Made by a program: the position numbers and the translations under genes
Shown: piece after piece, positions 38,501 through 51,800 of the stretch
Layout of the letters: each line of letters starts with the position of its first letter
Numbering within the stretch: the stretch's first letter is position 1
The notes under the pieces: generated by a model
Seen by the model: only the letters and a program-made list of their open reading frames with translations
What the model was told of the DNA's origin: nothing
Database searches by the model: none
NCBI GenBank assembly: GCA_030522415.1
Contig: CM060118.1
Span: 22,216,651-22,280,650, forward strand
Reading direction: 5' to 3'
DNA: 64,000 bases
Origin: Channallabes apus
Lineage: Eukaryota > Chordata > Actinopteri > Siluriformes > Clariidae

Positions 38501-41086
38501 TGTACTTTAATATAAGACTGGTGTTGTGGGCTGTGCTATTGGCAGAATTTTTAAAATAATTTTCCTGATCACTGGCCTCGCTATCAATTGGAACACTTCC
38601 ATCTGCATTACTGAGCTCTGTAAGAGAGAGTAATACAAACTGAACAAAGCTTATCTCATGTGATTGGAATTTACTTTTAGCCTTCCGAAAATGACTTTCC
38701 ATTTTTATGTGACTCGTTTAAAATGTGTGCAATTAAAAGCTGCAAATGCATGAAAGCAAACCAAGTATGGTTGAAGTCAAAAGCCAGAAAAAGAGAGTGA
38801 GTCATAGGGGAGTGAGAAAGGCAGCAGTCTGTCTGGAAGAGTTTACTGATATGCGGATTGTTTTCTCGTGTCTAGATGGGCGGCTTGTGTCTCAAATGAG
38901 CAGTCTGGGGCAAGTCGGCACAACAGAGGGAGTGATAACCATGGCAACAGCCCAGTCCCCAGCTGTCACGCCGTAGTGGAGATGGGTGCTGTGAGCACGG
39001 AGACCACTTAACCTCGGCCGCACTTCAACTTAGGGGAGTCAAGATGCTGCTCAAATCTCCACAGAACTCCACTTAATATGGAGACAATGGGGCTCCTGAA
39101 GAGACAAAGAATGCCTTTGAAAGCAACAATGAATAAATGAACTACACTAGGATTCTTCATGTACATTAACCACCTTATCAGTACCTCAGACATCACCTTT
39201 CAAATTGAGGGAAGAGGAAACCCAGGGCTGTGCTTGGTTAAGCTCTCAATAACGTTCATATCACATATTCATTATGACTCATGAAAATCGCCAACATCCT
39301 TTTTATTTGTCCTAGCCAAGAATGACCTTCATTACGATGTGCTCGAACCTATTCAACAGACCGCAATGGGAATAAAGCTCTTTCAGCTTTAAGCACAGCA
39401 AGGAATAGGTGCTTGCCTGCTACAGTATTCAATTACTGACCTGCATTCAGTACGGGTAACTACGTAACTAAGGTCAAGCCCACCCATAATTGACAGCATG
39501 CATAATGTCAGCAATAATAATTTCAATTCAAAGCACTACCCACCCCAGACGGAATCCAACATCACCCTGATGCTATAAAGAATGGGATGTCAGGACAAAA
39601 AGCAAGAAGCCATACATGGATCTCATTTGCATATGATAAAGCACTGATTTTAAATGCAGTCACAAACAAGACAAACCCAATTTGATCTGACACTCACAAC
39701 ACACTGGGATGTAGTTTGCCTGTGTTTTTCAGACTATATTTTTAGAACAGTGTAATCCAGAAGTCAAAATCCAGCTAGTAAACTACAGTACTCAGATGCT
39801 TCTCAACATCTACAACAGCCTATGCATGTCCACACATTATGAATTCGCACCATACTTTGTGCAGTCCTAGGGAAAGGCACCCTTTTTGAATCATTTCCAA
39901 GATGCGCATAAGCCATTTGTTTTCAAATGCATGTTTGCATGATTAATGCAGCGTAAACAATGCCAATAAACCAAATTCATAACATATGACTTTTTAGGGA
40001 TCGCAAGGTTATGGGCACCAATTTGAATATGACACTATGATGCATAAGCATTTTGTGGTATGTCATAAATAGCAGTTGGGTTTCATCCCAATTTGGAACC
40101 AAGCAAAGCCAGCCCCCCTCCTGAGAAGGTCATCTCCATATTAACATGAGCGAGCAATACTCAGATGAGTAACGATCCATTCCAAATGACGGCGTTTGTT
40201 TCTAATGACCACTTCAACCAGGCTTGCCTCATGGAAACTTGCTGTATTGCTACACATCAGTGAAGACAGTACTGTTATCATTTCAGCCATCTGCTAAATC
40301 AGTCACATGTATAATAAACAAGCGAAAAGCTATGTGTACAATAGGGGAAAGAATATAATGTATTGGCTCTGAGTGCATTTACATGATCAGGTATAAGAGA
40401 TTGCTGATTACTATATTTTCTAGTATCATTTGTGTCTTATTTTCCTTTTTCCCACTCTTTAATAAGGCATACGTATTAAGGTATAAGACAATTTGTTTAG
40501 TGTTTGTAATACATTTTGATTTAATTTGTTCTACGTTTTATTGAAATGAAAACCATATGACATGCATTGCTGTACTGTAAATCGATCTAATCTTTTGAGA
40601 ATTAATTTAATACATTTTAATTTATGTTAATTCTACAAAATAATCAAGAAATCATTACAAGAAGAACTTAGTGACAGTAAGAGTAATAGCTTGGTGAAAT
40701 ATTTAGCAGTGATCTAAGGGATTCCAGTACCAGATATTCAAGGACTTCAGTACTTTACTGTATATCACTTCCAAGTACGGGTGCCAAAATATCTGGACTC
40801 TATGTCCACCTTCCTGTAAGGTGTAGCATATATGTTTTTAATACTCTATACTATAAAATAATATTTTACATTTCTCTAGAAGAAACAGAAATTTGAAAAA
40901 GAGAATGTAGAAAGAGTATGTAGAAAAATAAATATAAAGCTAATGTTTAAGACCAGGTAAAGATGGAGACAGAGGGGAAAAAAAGAGACCAGCATGGCAT
41001 GGATAGTGAATACAAAGTAAAACATACAGTAGACTTAAGGTTTTGTCAATTTGAGATCTGTCAACACGAGCTTCTTCTGTTCTTTT

Positions 41087-41116
41087 GTGTGTGCGTGCGT
41101 GCGCACGCACGCGCGC

Positions 41117-41152
<36 letters not shown>
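41087..41152. repeat. alternating purine-pyrimidine tract with 20-bp palindrome
   Basis: GTGTGCGTGCG runs into a GC/AC-alternating segment and then about 17 GT units. It includes the perfect palindrome GCGTGCGTGCGCACGCACGC (41093-41112). Alternation is broken once, at TT (41117-41118). Such sequence favours Z-DNA or cruciform formation. Confidence 0.95.
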
Positions 41153-41153
<1 letters not shown>

Positions 41154-42819
41154 ATCCTCACGGTGACAAACATTGGCAGTGACAGAGGTCAGACGGGATG
41201 GCCTGTTGTTTTGAAAAGGAAAGCTTGGCATTGTCCCCTGTAGCCTCCTCAGGCTAGGAGGCATGCTCTAATCAGGCACCCTCCTCTGCTGACGGCTGTG
41301 GAGGAGCAAGCCTCAGCCTCCAGTCATCCTCTGGGACCATTCAATGGGCTTTAGAGGCCAAATGAGGTGCAAGTCTATTAAAAGGGAGTTTGAGTGCAGA
41401 TTCCTGGCCCACAGGGGGTCTCTGACGTATCATTCAGGTGCAGTTAATTTCTCTTTAGTCAACAATGCACAGACAGAAGCACTATAGTGTGACGCGGACT
41501 GGGTGATTACTGAGGTTCCCAAATGTCCTAGCAAAGAAAGACCAGAGGTTTGAAAACATTTCCCGCTATAATTAAGAATAGCTCATCATTGTTTGTGAAT
41601 TTCATCTTATTTCAAGAAGGGTTTTCGTTTTGATGGTGTTTTTATTGGGTGGGTGGCATTAGAGTTTACTATTTTTAGTAAAAGAGTTACATTTTCTAGG
41701 TAATCTTAAACATATACAAATCTTTAACTTATATACTAACTTAACTGGAAAATAAATGATCTAAGTCTAAATCATTATACAAATAGATATTTCATGTAAG
41801 GAATGGATGCAACATTTCTCCTGCCTCATTTATTTGCAGATATGTTATACAACTGTGATTAAATATAGGATTTGTATAATTAGATATGTATTAATATATA
41901 ACTGCATGTTTTAATATAATGATTTACCAAATATCTCATCTGTAAAAAATCAAACTTTAAACCTTTTTGAAACCTTGGCTTTCTTTTTTTTTTTTTTTTT
42001 TACAAACAGGAAACAATAAGATAAGGCAGCTGCATGAATTGTAAAAGTGTGTGTGTATGTTTTTAAATGCACACAAATGTGAGAGTGAATGATAGAACTT
42101 CCTTTGAGTTTTGTTCTTTGTGTATGTGGATTTAAAGTTGTACCCTTGCACATGCAGCATGCGCCCATATGCCTTGTGTGCCGATGAAAGAAAGATAGAT
42201 TAAATAGACCCTGTTTATTCATATGGAGGACTAAGATGAATAATGAACTCCAGAAAGAAGCACGTTTTGGAGGACATAGGCATCGCACAATTCATTATAC
42301 TGTATAGGAGTGCCTGTGGGTCCTCATGCTTTATCTAACTCCAGGGCTAGCCCATTTTCTCCGAACAGAAACCATGTGTTTCATGATTAACCTAGATGTA
42401 TGCATGACCTGTCCTTTGAATGTGATCTCCTTGAAAGAATAAACTATATATGGATATTCATGATCAAGTCAGAGCAATGCAAGAGCAATGAGCTATTTCA
42501 GACCTTCCAAGACCAAGATCTGAGGTTGGTGGTACAGACAAGCAATACATTTGTTTCCAAATTTGTTTCCAAAATGAATGCTTATCTTAGACAATAGCTT
42601 CTATAACTAAAATATAAGCACTGTGAACAATATAATAGTTTTTTATTATAACTTTGTTCAGATCATAAAATGATTTTGTCCTTGTTCTGAGAAGCAGCAA
42701 TGGTTACATAGCTCATGTATTGTTTTTGTAGGAAGCTACTGTAATTCACCATGAAGTACTGACATGCCTTGATCCAAAATTAACTTTAAAAACAAGGGAA
42801 AAGGGATTGGGGGCGGTAA

Positions 42820-43010
42820 CATGACAAGAGGCTGCAATCTAATTCAGCCAGAGCCAGACTGTCAGGGCTAATTAGACGTGATTGTGAAAGTGCGCCTCAG
42901 AGCCGAAAAATTTAATTTGCTATTGATTTGCTACTTAAATGCCTCCCGTCCATTCTTATCATTATTACATGGAAGCCGCGCTGCCAATATGTAGAGAGAC
43001 CAGACGCATC
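42820..43010. promoter_or_regulatory. candidate conserved noncoding element
   Basis: Repeat-free block with ATCTAATTCAG, GGCTAATTAGACG, ATTTAATTTGC and CTATTGATTTGC sites and moderate GC, flanked by AT-rich DNA. Inference from texture only. Confidence 0.3.
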
Positions 43011-43407
43011 AAAGAACAAGTCCAGGCACAAGGTGCTTTCTTTAGCAGAAAACCAGCATGAACGTTGTATTAATCCTTATTATCAGCCTGACTTCTGAAT
43101 CCGACACCTAGGCATGTCAGTGGTACATAATGTAAGGCACGGGAACAAGCTGATTAACATTCATCTAAATTTAATTTGACTGAGCATGAACCTGCTTCTG
43201 TAAAGGACCTCGGAATACCCTATGAATTACATTCCTTTGCACCAACAGCTTGGGTAAGAAAAAAAGAAAGTGGCAATATGTTCATTTAAAGTACTGGAGG
43301 AGCAACCTTAAAGCATCTCCCAGATTAACCTTACAAATCATTTCACAAATAAATTTCTTAACATTTAAAATCAGTGGTAAAAATTTAAGTAAGATGGCTC
43401 TCCTATG

Positions 43408-43740
43408 CTCACTCATCCTCTATACCGCTTATCCTGTACAGGGTCGCAGCAGAGCCTATCCTGGGGGACTCAGGGCAGAAGGTGGTACAGTACATCCTGG
43501 ACAGTGTGCCAATCCATTGCAGGGCACAAGCACACATACATACCACACACACACACGCGCGCACATACACACACACAATTGAAACATTGGAATTAGCCTA
43601 ATCTGTATGTCTGTACCGTGGGAGGAAACCAGAGTACACAGAGAAAGCACAGGGAGGACGTGCAAACTCCACACACACTCACAGACCTGAGGTGGAAATT
43701 GAACCCTCTACCCTGGATGTGCAAGGTCACAGTTAGCCGC
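43408..43740 (+). repeat. interspersed repeat copy, best preserved
   Basis: Signature order of a widespread fish repeat: ACTCATCCTCTATACCGCTT, ATCCTGTACAGGGTCGC, GAGCCTATCCTGGGGGACTC, CATTGCAGGGCACA, ATTAGCCTAATCTG.ATGTCT, GTGGGAGGAAACC.GAGTAC and GCAAACTCCACAC. It contains a CA/CG run. Probably of LINE 3'-end origin; family name not asserted. The hAT element is inserted at its right end. Confidence 0.88.
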
Positions 43741-44096
43741 TTGTATACAGAGGTGGAAAGTAACGAATTACATTTACTCGCGTTACTGTAATTGAGTAGC
43801 TTTTTTGTGTATTTCTACTTTTTAAAGTAGTTTTAAAAATCTGTAATTTTACTTTTACTTAAGTACGTTTTGTTTGAAGTATTGTAATTCGCTACATTTT
43901 AAATCATATTCGCTACTGAGTAAAAAATAAATGAATGAAAATGCTAAAATAATAAAAATATTATGCGTTGTATAAATGCTCCGTTGCGCCGCGTGTGTGT
44001 ATCATGTCCTGGTCGCGCGCCGCTCCAGACTCCACTCCAGGTTTTCTGACATCGGCATCTACCTGACCTTCCACACGGTCGCTTCCGCCCTGAGAG

Positions 44097-44133
44097 TGAC
44101 GTCATCGACTATCGCGACCATACAGTATATAAA
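44097..44133 (+). promoter_or_regulatory. CRE plus TATA promoter-like module inside the hAT element
   Basis: Palindromic CRE TGACGTCA (44097-44104) lies 21 bp upstream of TATATAAA (44126-44133), within a CpG-rich segment unlike the surrounding AT-rich DNA. Spacing fits a core promoter with a start near 44155-44165. It was probably the transposase promoter of the ancestral element. Confidence 0.55.
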
Positions 44134-44434
44134 CCGGAGAGAGACGCGGGAAAGATGAAAGAGGTTTTGATTTTGGCGTTTTGATATTTGGTTGTGTATT
44201 CCGGATTGACTTTTTGCCTCCAATTAACTTTGATTATTGCTTTGTTGGTTGGTCTTTGTATATATTTGTAGATAATTTCACTGTTTTAGTTTTAGGGAGT
44301 CCGGGAAGGTACCTGTATTTTTGTTTGTGTGTGTGTGTTTTTTTTTTTTTTTTAAGGTTATCTAGCTACTAAATATAAATACCATTTTGTTTATTATTTT
44401 GGCCTGGGTCCATCCTGAATCTGATCCTCCTCCT

Positions 44435-44439
44435 GGTGT

Positions 44440-44509
<70 letters not shown>
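44435..44509. repeat. (GT)n microsatellite inside hAT element
   Basis: About 37 GT units with one TTT interruption near 44444-44446. Confidence 0.97.
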
Positions 44510-44512
<3 letters not shown>

Positions 44513-44791
44513 CAAACCTCATTATTTCATCAGTTAATGATTGGATCTATTTCTTTCTGCCATATACTGTACAGTACCACCATTTCCATACAGTTTAAAG
44601 TAGAACCCTGAACCATTCTTTTGCTGTTTGGCCCTAGACTGGGACGCAACACCATATTTAAGTGACCACTTTGATTTTCAAGCACAACAAAGACAACAGC
44701 TTTATTATGCAAAGGTGTTTCTTCAGTTAAAAACAACTAGTTTGAAATTTATATCTGCTCATCTTTTCTGAACTACGCTAGAATGCCTCAT

Positions 44792-44814
44792 CCCCCCCCC
44801 CCCCCCCCCCCCCC
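44792..44814. repeat. poly-C run
   Basis: 23 consecutive C bases inside the hAT element. Length may be an assembly estimate. Confidence 0.9.
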
Positions 44815-45026
44815 GTTTAAAAAAATAAAAATAAAAAAGTAACTCGGTAACTTTTACTCTGAGTAGATTTTTTAATGAGCTACTTTTTACTTTTACTTGA
44901 GTAGATTTTTATAATGGTAACTTTACTTGTACTTAAGTAAAATTTCACTGAAGTAACAGTACTTGTACTTGAGTACAAAATTTTATTACTCTTTCCACCT
45001 CTGCTTGTATACTACATAATGCTGGG

Positions 45027-45230
45027 TCTGCCATGGGTTATCTCAGTGGTTAAGGCATTGGACTACAGTTTGGAAGGTCCCTGGTTCAAATCCCATGACT
45101 GCCAAGTTGTCCCTGTTGGGCCCTTGTGCAAGGCCCTTAACTCTCAACTGCTCATATACTGTATATAATAAAATACAAATGTAAGTTACTCTGGATAGGG
45201 GCATCTGCCAAATGCCTAAATGTAATTCAG
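45027..45230 (+). mobile_element. tRNA-derived SINE
   Basis: The head has RNA polymerase III promoter boxes: A-box-like TATCTCAGTGGTTAAGGC and B box GGTTCAAATCCC about 30 bp later. The body has TTGGGCCCTTGTGCAAGGCC. The tail CTGGATAGGGGCATCTGCCA ending in AATGCCTAAATGTAA is the 3' end shared by common teleost SINEs. It begins just after the hAT target-site duplication. Confidence 0.88.
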
Positions 45231-47222
45231 TAAATATGTGAACAAAAAAATTATATAAAAAAGGGAATCATTCTTTAAAAAATCTGCATTACTTACTATT
45301 CTTTACCTAAAAGAGGAAAATGTTGTAGATGTTTTTTTGTTTTTTTCTTTAGCTTTAGCAATTACAAGCAAACTCAGTTTATTGCACTGGATGGTTTAGA
45401 TGGTGTGCAATAAGAGTTATTGATTAAGTCTACTTCCTCAACATAAGTGAGAAGTTAAAGCTAAATTTAGAATTGATATTCCATCATATTTTCACTCTAT
45501 GTTATCAACTGTATAATTAGTAAATAAGCTGCCATTAAGTGGCAGCACTAATTAGGTATTTCCCACAGCCTGGAGTAAGTTAGAATAGTTTAAGATGTCC
45601 CATTAACTCCTTCAATTACTAGAAATCCTATCCAGTTTTTTTTTATGATTTGTATTTCTCAGATGTGTAAAATGTTTTTGACATGAATTTTCATTTTACC
45701 TAAAAATCAACAGAAAATTAGTTAATAGTGCATATGAAGCAATCATTTAAATCCCAAATAAGTATATGCCCATTGGATAATTTGACCAACAGTTATTCTA
45801 AATATGCATAGATCATATACATAGTAGATAATGTAATTTGCCAAGACACGTCACTATTTTCCTCTCTGTTAAAGAACTATTTCGATGATGAAGCTGACCA
45901 GCTATGTGATTTGATAAGAACCCCCTCCTTCTCCTCCTCCTCCTCTACTGACATTTGCAGAATATAAACATCTAAACCACAAGAAGGAGGCTAACACTGA
46001 CAAACTGGGTTCATGATTTGTTGAGCAAGCAATAACAGCATGCTGACGTATATTTTAGATTGTTGAGTGGTGTTTATTGAGCGACCAGGAGGCACTGGAG
46101 GAGGAAGTGGGTGTGAGAGAACAGAGGAAGTGTTTTAAAAATATGAGTAATGCTTGGGTGGCCTTGAATTAAAATTAGTGGCATGTACTGATTGCAATAA
46201 GAAGGCTATCAGACTAAAGGGATGACCTGCCTGTTACTAATTCCTAAAGATTTCCCATAATCCAGAATCAGAAATGCAGATCCTGCTTAATCTTCAAAGC
46301 CTAGATACACTGTTTTTAAAGACAGACCTCTTATCCAGTAGCACACAGTTTTGCAGGTACAGTATGCAAACATTTAATTGTCAATGATTCAAAATTATTT
46401 TTATTGACTAAATGACCCCCCCCCCCCAATGACCACCCATTTTAAAATTTGTAAATGTAGACTTAATACTTTTTTTTTTTTTTTTACAAAACATTTTGCT
46501 TTGATTTGCTTTTTAACCTTGAAGTTTAACCTTTTTAACCTTTTTAATTATGGCAAAAGGAAAAGTTTGTGGTCTCTGCCCAGTTAAAAATAACAGCACT
46601 GAGGTTTCTTGATCTAAAGTCAAGTTCTAAATAAGAGTTTGACTGCAAAATGAGATAAATGAGATTTTGGCTTTGTGATTTGAGAGCACTACATACACTA
46701 TGTCAAAATTGTTTTGGTTATATCAGTGCGAATTTTGCATGATAATGCAAACTGCTAGAACTCTGCCCTCTGACTTTTGTCACAATGTAGCCATGTAAAT
46801 ATTAAATTTAGTATCAATAATATTATGGCTGAGTTTTAATTAAAAACTAAATGCTTTGATTATGTTTTCAAGTGAATCACTGGAAGAAAATGAAAACAAA
46901 AAACTGTTGAAATGAATGTAAGAATGTTGAAGATCATGAGACACATTGAAAACATTACCAAAAGTTCAATTTGCAATTTACTGTCAGCCCCCTTATTAAC
47001 CACTATCAGTAGTTGAAGACAGAACCTTATCATACTACAGTAGTCCATGACTGTTGGGGAAACCGAGTTATTTTTCCTTGTTCTATTTCCTAGTTAAAAA
47101 TTCTCCAAATGTCTATCAAACCCATTTATTTTAGTAGCAGCCAGTGTTTTGCTCAACCAGTTGATCCACTTCACTGATCACGCAAAAGAAAGTCATTTCT
47201 GTCATTAGCTCTTCCTGGATGG

Positions 47223-47315
47223 ATCACATTTTGCTCTTTTTTTTCAGTATTGTCCTAGAATGTAGAAAATAATTCCAAATCCAATGTGTCCAAACTTTTG
47301 ACTGGTAACGTCTTA
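47223..47315 (+). mobile_element. Tc1-like 3'-end fragment
   Basis: AATGTGTCCAAACTTTTGAC followed by TGGTAACG matches the common terminal sequence of a fish Tc1-like family, preceded by a T-rich tail. Only the end is recognisable; left limit uncertain. Confidence 0.55.
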
Positions 47316-48667
47316 GGCACCGTATTATATGATGTACGAATGTTTATCATGTCTGTATTATTATGTTTAAAACCATTTACTATTTTCGAATATACTTATA
47401 TAAATAAATAACAATCCAGGGGAATATTTGCATGCCTGTAAAGAAAGTAACATATTACATGACTGACCAGTTTTCAGATGGAAACAAAAACCCAATGTAG
47501 GCTCCTGGATTTTACATGAAAATGTAAATGTTGTGACTAAATTACCAGAAGAAGAAATTTGGCATCTCCAGCATGCTCAGTAAAACCAGTAAACAGCTGA
47601 TTTACGTACACTTACTACAAGTAAATAATCTGCCTTATCAAAAGCAGTCATGTACTGTAAGTGAATACTAAAGGTGAAGATCATCTTATCTCTTAATCAG
47701 AAAAAGTATGCAATGCACACAACTACACAATATAGACTACTTATTTTCTTGCTCTCTAAATAAAGTAATAAACAATTCCAACTTTTTACCATGTGGGTAT
47801 GTGTGTATGTATCTATCCCAGGAGAGTAAAGCTCCCAGTGTAAAACCACTACAATATTTGTTGTCAAGACTGAGGTCACTAGACCAGTATTGACCTTTGC
47901 AGGCCTATTTTAGTGATGGGCATTTGTCACTCTGTGGAGGCCAATGTGCAGTAATAGATTATTGACCATCGCTGACTAAGTCTCATCTCACAATGTGGTC
48001 CAAGCCTTGCTGCTTTCTTTATTACTACAGAGGAAGCCTCGAGCCATGGAGAAAGAACCACCTCATCCACATTTTACACCTCAAATGCTGAATTACACAC
48101 ATAACACACAGTGTAAGGTAAAGGGGGGGGACACTGCTGAAACATGGCTGTTCGTTTCAGCATGAGTAATGTTCTTTCTGGTATTTCAAGACACATGGAA
48201 CTGTCCTTTACCTAATACACTGGGTGAAAAACAATATTCCATTTTCTCTTCGGTTTAAAGGTAAATCAGATGCCAAACAGAGCGTGTAACTAAAAATATA
48301 AAATAAACTTATTTCAAAGTAAAAAAGGAAGACCAAAAAAGTGCAACGATTTGCTCCATATTGTGGGTCTTTTTTGGCACAGTCTGGAATTTTTAATTGT
48401 ATGATAATTCATCTCAGAGCTCTAATTTACCCCCTACTGCTTGCTTTATATGTTGGACCATTTTGTGAACCATTCTCCAGAATGTTAAATGAGCCACCAG
48501 TTTAAAAAAAAAAAAAAAACTGTCTTCAAGCGAAAGCACATATTTATGGGCATATTTGTTAGCTTTTTGTCAACACTAAACCTTTGGGCAAATGAGTGCT
48601 CATATGTGATAGTTTCTGTTCAGAGAGTGAAGTTTAAACTTTAATGTTCTCACAAGTTATTATTATA

Positions 48668-48840
48668 CAGGGTGTCCTAAAAGTCTTCATACATAGAGGA
48701 AATGAATACTTGTGGCATCTTCCCGATCCAGGAGACTGAGGATACGTTCTTCTGTCAATGGCATTCTTAAAGCTTAAAGACTATCTGAAAAAAAATTATA
48801 TGTACATAAAAGAAGTATGAAAACATTTGGAATACATGTT
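48668..48840. mobile_element. mariner-like terminal fragment
   Basis: TA precedes CAGGGTGTCCTAAAAGTCTT and then CATACATAGAGGAAA, a typical mariner terminal inverted repeat. A decayed complement (AGTATGAAAACATTTGG) lies near 48816. The interior encodes nothing. Confidence 0.65.
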
Positions 48841-51800
48841 GCTAAAAAGTGTTAAGTCTGGCTAGGAACTATGCAGTAGTGTACTGTAGTTGATTTTTCT
48901 TTTGGAAATAAGACAGAACTTGAGTCTATCTCATTTTCATAACTAAAATATCTAAGCATGAATAACATCATAGAAAATATGCTGCTGTTGTGTATTCTTT
49001 ATGCAAATAAAAATCAAAATTGAGTGGCAGCTTGTGGCTTTGTGGCAAATGAGCCACTGCTCCCACTGTCCATAGCAGTATGATATTTTTGATGTGGCAC
49101 TCCAGGTCTGCAATATGTCCCTGTGCCCCTTCTCTGTCTAATAACTACCCGCTGTTATGAGTCTGTGGCCCTGTCTGTCAAACATCAGGGACATTTAGTA
49201 TTATTTTACCATTGCTTATTTAACCGCAGGAGGCCTATTAATTTCACCAGGCTCCATTCTCTCCAGAGGCTATGTACGTACAGCAGGAACCCTATTTTTT
49301 TTCAAAAATATTTACATCTGTGGTCAATGAATAATGGATCAATAGAGTCTACAAATAACTAACCTTCTAAAAATAAATAAATAAATAGGTTGAAAAGAAA
49401 ATGAGAGACTTTACGCCAATACCCCAAAGCAATATGTATATCACAAAAATGTATATTAGTAAATGTGTCTTGGTGATCTATTTTATTCTCAGCATGCCCA
49501 GGTTGCATATTTTAGAAGAAAATCAGCAGTAAGATAAATCTGGGCAATTCTTGGCATAGTCCCAAGCATGTCTGACCCTTTGGGTGAACTACATCCCCAT
49601 CTATAGTGCCAGGCTAATGGAGGTTTATTTCCTATTGGATGCTATATTCTCCTGGCACAGATCAGCCCGGCCTGACTGGCTGTGGAAGCGGTGCCAACAG
49701 AAAACATCATAGAGTATTAACCCTTTTTGTTGTTTGGCATCAGCACCAGATGGTGCAGCACATCGGAGCACAGTAACAGCTGTCAATTTCAAGGTACTGC
49801 CTCTAGTGGAGTCTTTTTTACTCACAGGGAGCAGGAGTGGAATTTTTTAAAACATAATAACCTAAAATAAATTATACCTCTTCATTTGTGGAGAAAAAAC
49901 AGCCTGGTGAATTCCCTACTGTAAAAAAAGGAAACTACAGAGATGCATCAGTAGCACATGTAGACATGTCGACACTGGTTGTATGTTACAGGGGAGAATT
50001 CAGTGGAGGCCTGCCCTCCCTCCTGAGAGTGCATGCAAACACACACGCGCACATACAAAAACAGCATAAACACTGAGTTCTGCTCCCTTGAGTCACTGCT
50101 GACTCCTTTTAAATTAAAACTGAGTCTTCCAAATAAATTCCTCATTGCGGGGCCTCAAACCACAGGAAAGTTGCATTTCACCCAAACGGTGGCTTGGGAA
50201 TTGTCCTCCTAACCCACTCCTGATTCTTTGATTTACATGATAAAAGCAGAGGCTCAGCAAACTGGCCCGGGAGCAGCGCTGCTTCTCATTTATTCATTTC
50301 TTTACTAACATCACTTTCTTTCCATCCGAGGCGACTGAGGAAATCATAGGGCCAATTTAGATTTGGTTTAACATACGCCCGGGGAGAAGAGGATAGGGAA
50401 TTGCCTGTGTGTAGAGTGTCTCCCTATGCGTTCACACCTGGCAGCTCAGTACAACTCAGTACACAAAAAAAAAATCCAGAGCACATAACACTGCCTGAAT
50501 TGTCAGTCAGGGTTTGACAAAAATTCTACCGCTTTAATGCGTTAAATTAAGCTTATCCTCTTGCTTCGTGACAAAAAGCCTGCAGGACACAGGAAAACAG
50601 TATGGACCCAGTTGCTGATAACTGATCACATATCACATGGTTCTACTGCACACCTGATTTAGGGGCACACTGCTTGATTCTAATATAATACCCAAAAGCA
50701 CATATTCAGTTACAGTGATAAAGTTTCATGTATATGAATTGCACTCATGAAATAAATCAATGTGGAAGTGACCCGAGCTCTCACATCATGACCATAATGT
50801 CTGTGCTCTTTATAAGCCTGTCTGCCTCCGTGCTCCTAAGCAAACTCTACAGATCTCTGCACAGCTCACTGCATTCTGCAAATCAGAAGTCATAAAATAT
50901 AACATAACTTTCCACTCAATACATAAGCATTTTCATTTTAAGAAGGACTGGAAGTAATAACCCAAAGTAACTGTCACAGTAAACAAACAAACAGACCTGA
51001 CTATGTTTGATGTAGAGTAATTAAGGAACATTTGAAACCACAATGTTTCTAAATATCTCTAAACCCTGAAATTGAATGAAGTCCAAATATTAAACTCTTG
51101 GGGAAGGATTGTTTTACAAAGTAATAAAAAACCTATTAATTTCGATGAGGACAAAACAATAGACCTGAGAAGAGTGGCATATCATTTACATAAAAAATCT
51201 TCACTAAGTTTTAATTTTGATAATTAGCATAGTTTACTGTTCACGTTTTCAATACACCCTACTTAGCTCTCCCTTCATTTATCTTAAATGGTATCCTCCC
51301 CCAGAAAGATTAATGGAAGCTGGAATCAAACAAAATGGCTCCCAGGGGGTGGACGACTGTTTGTTATTCATGTTGGTCTGAAAACGGCAACAGTAAATCC
51401 TCTAAGTTGTTGTTAAGCTGAGGGTATTACCATATGTGGGCCATTTCCACAGAGTGACAGCCCCCCTGGATCAACTGGGGACTATTGATCCAGCAGCACT
51501 CCATTTCAAGTTAATTGTGCTTGAAATGAGGTGCACACTCCCAAGCATACCTTTGTTTGAAAGGTGGTTATTTATTTTTATTTGTCCCAATCTTCATATC
51601 TGAGAAAAGGAAATATTCCATATTATAGGTCTGTCCATTAAAAATTGCAGTGATTAGCGCACTTAAAACTGTCAATATGCTGAATATTATATCTATATTA
51701 GACAGTTTTTGAAAGTTTATCAGGATACAGATACAGAAATTACGATTTATGCTATAATGTCTTACTTGATTGAACCATTCACTGGACACGTTTTTTGAAA

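Larger units (their letters stand above)
34421..43400. other. gene-free flank between 34.4 and 43.4 kb
   Basis: No gene is recognised. Balanced, repeat-free blocks alternate with AT-rich DNA. The best regulatory candidates are 34440-35260, 36370-36600, 37120-37560, 38700-39060, 39200-39700, 39840-40330, 41190-41580 and 42780-43240. The open frame at 37279-37485 lies in a GC-richer block but has no recognisable domain or splice context. A poly-A/TA tract is at 35437 and a GT tract at 41087. Confidence 0.65.
43748..45003. mobile_element. non-autonomous hAT-type transposon with exact 8-bp TSD
   Basis: Terminal inverted repeats CAGAGGTGGAAAG (43748-43760) and CTTTCCACCTCTG (44991-45003) are flanked by identical 8-bp copies of CTTGTATA (43740-43747 and 45004-45011), the length hAT transposases make. 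Subterminal DNA is full of TACTTTTACTTGAGTA/TACTTAAGTA motifs, as in hAT ends. The 1,256-bp interior has no transposase domain; it holds a CpG-rich block with a CRE and TATA (43980-44160), a long GT tract and a poly-C run. It is likely an internal-deletion derivative that keeps the parent promoter. Confidence 0.93.

Noticed and set aside
40940..43582. CRISPR-like or other direct-repeat array in the TG/CA-rich open frames
   Set aside because: These are dinucleotide microsatellites without spacers; the DNA is eukaryotic.
45027..45100. A functional tRNA gene
   Set aside because: A-like and B boxes are present, but the cloverleaf is degenerate and the unit continues into a SINE body and tail, so it is a retroposon.
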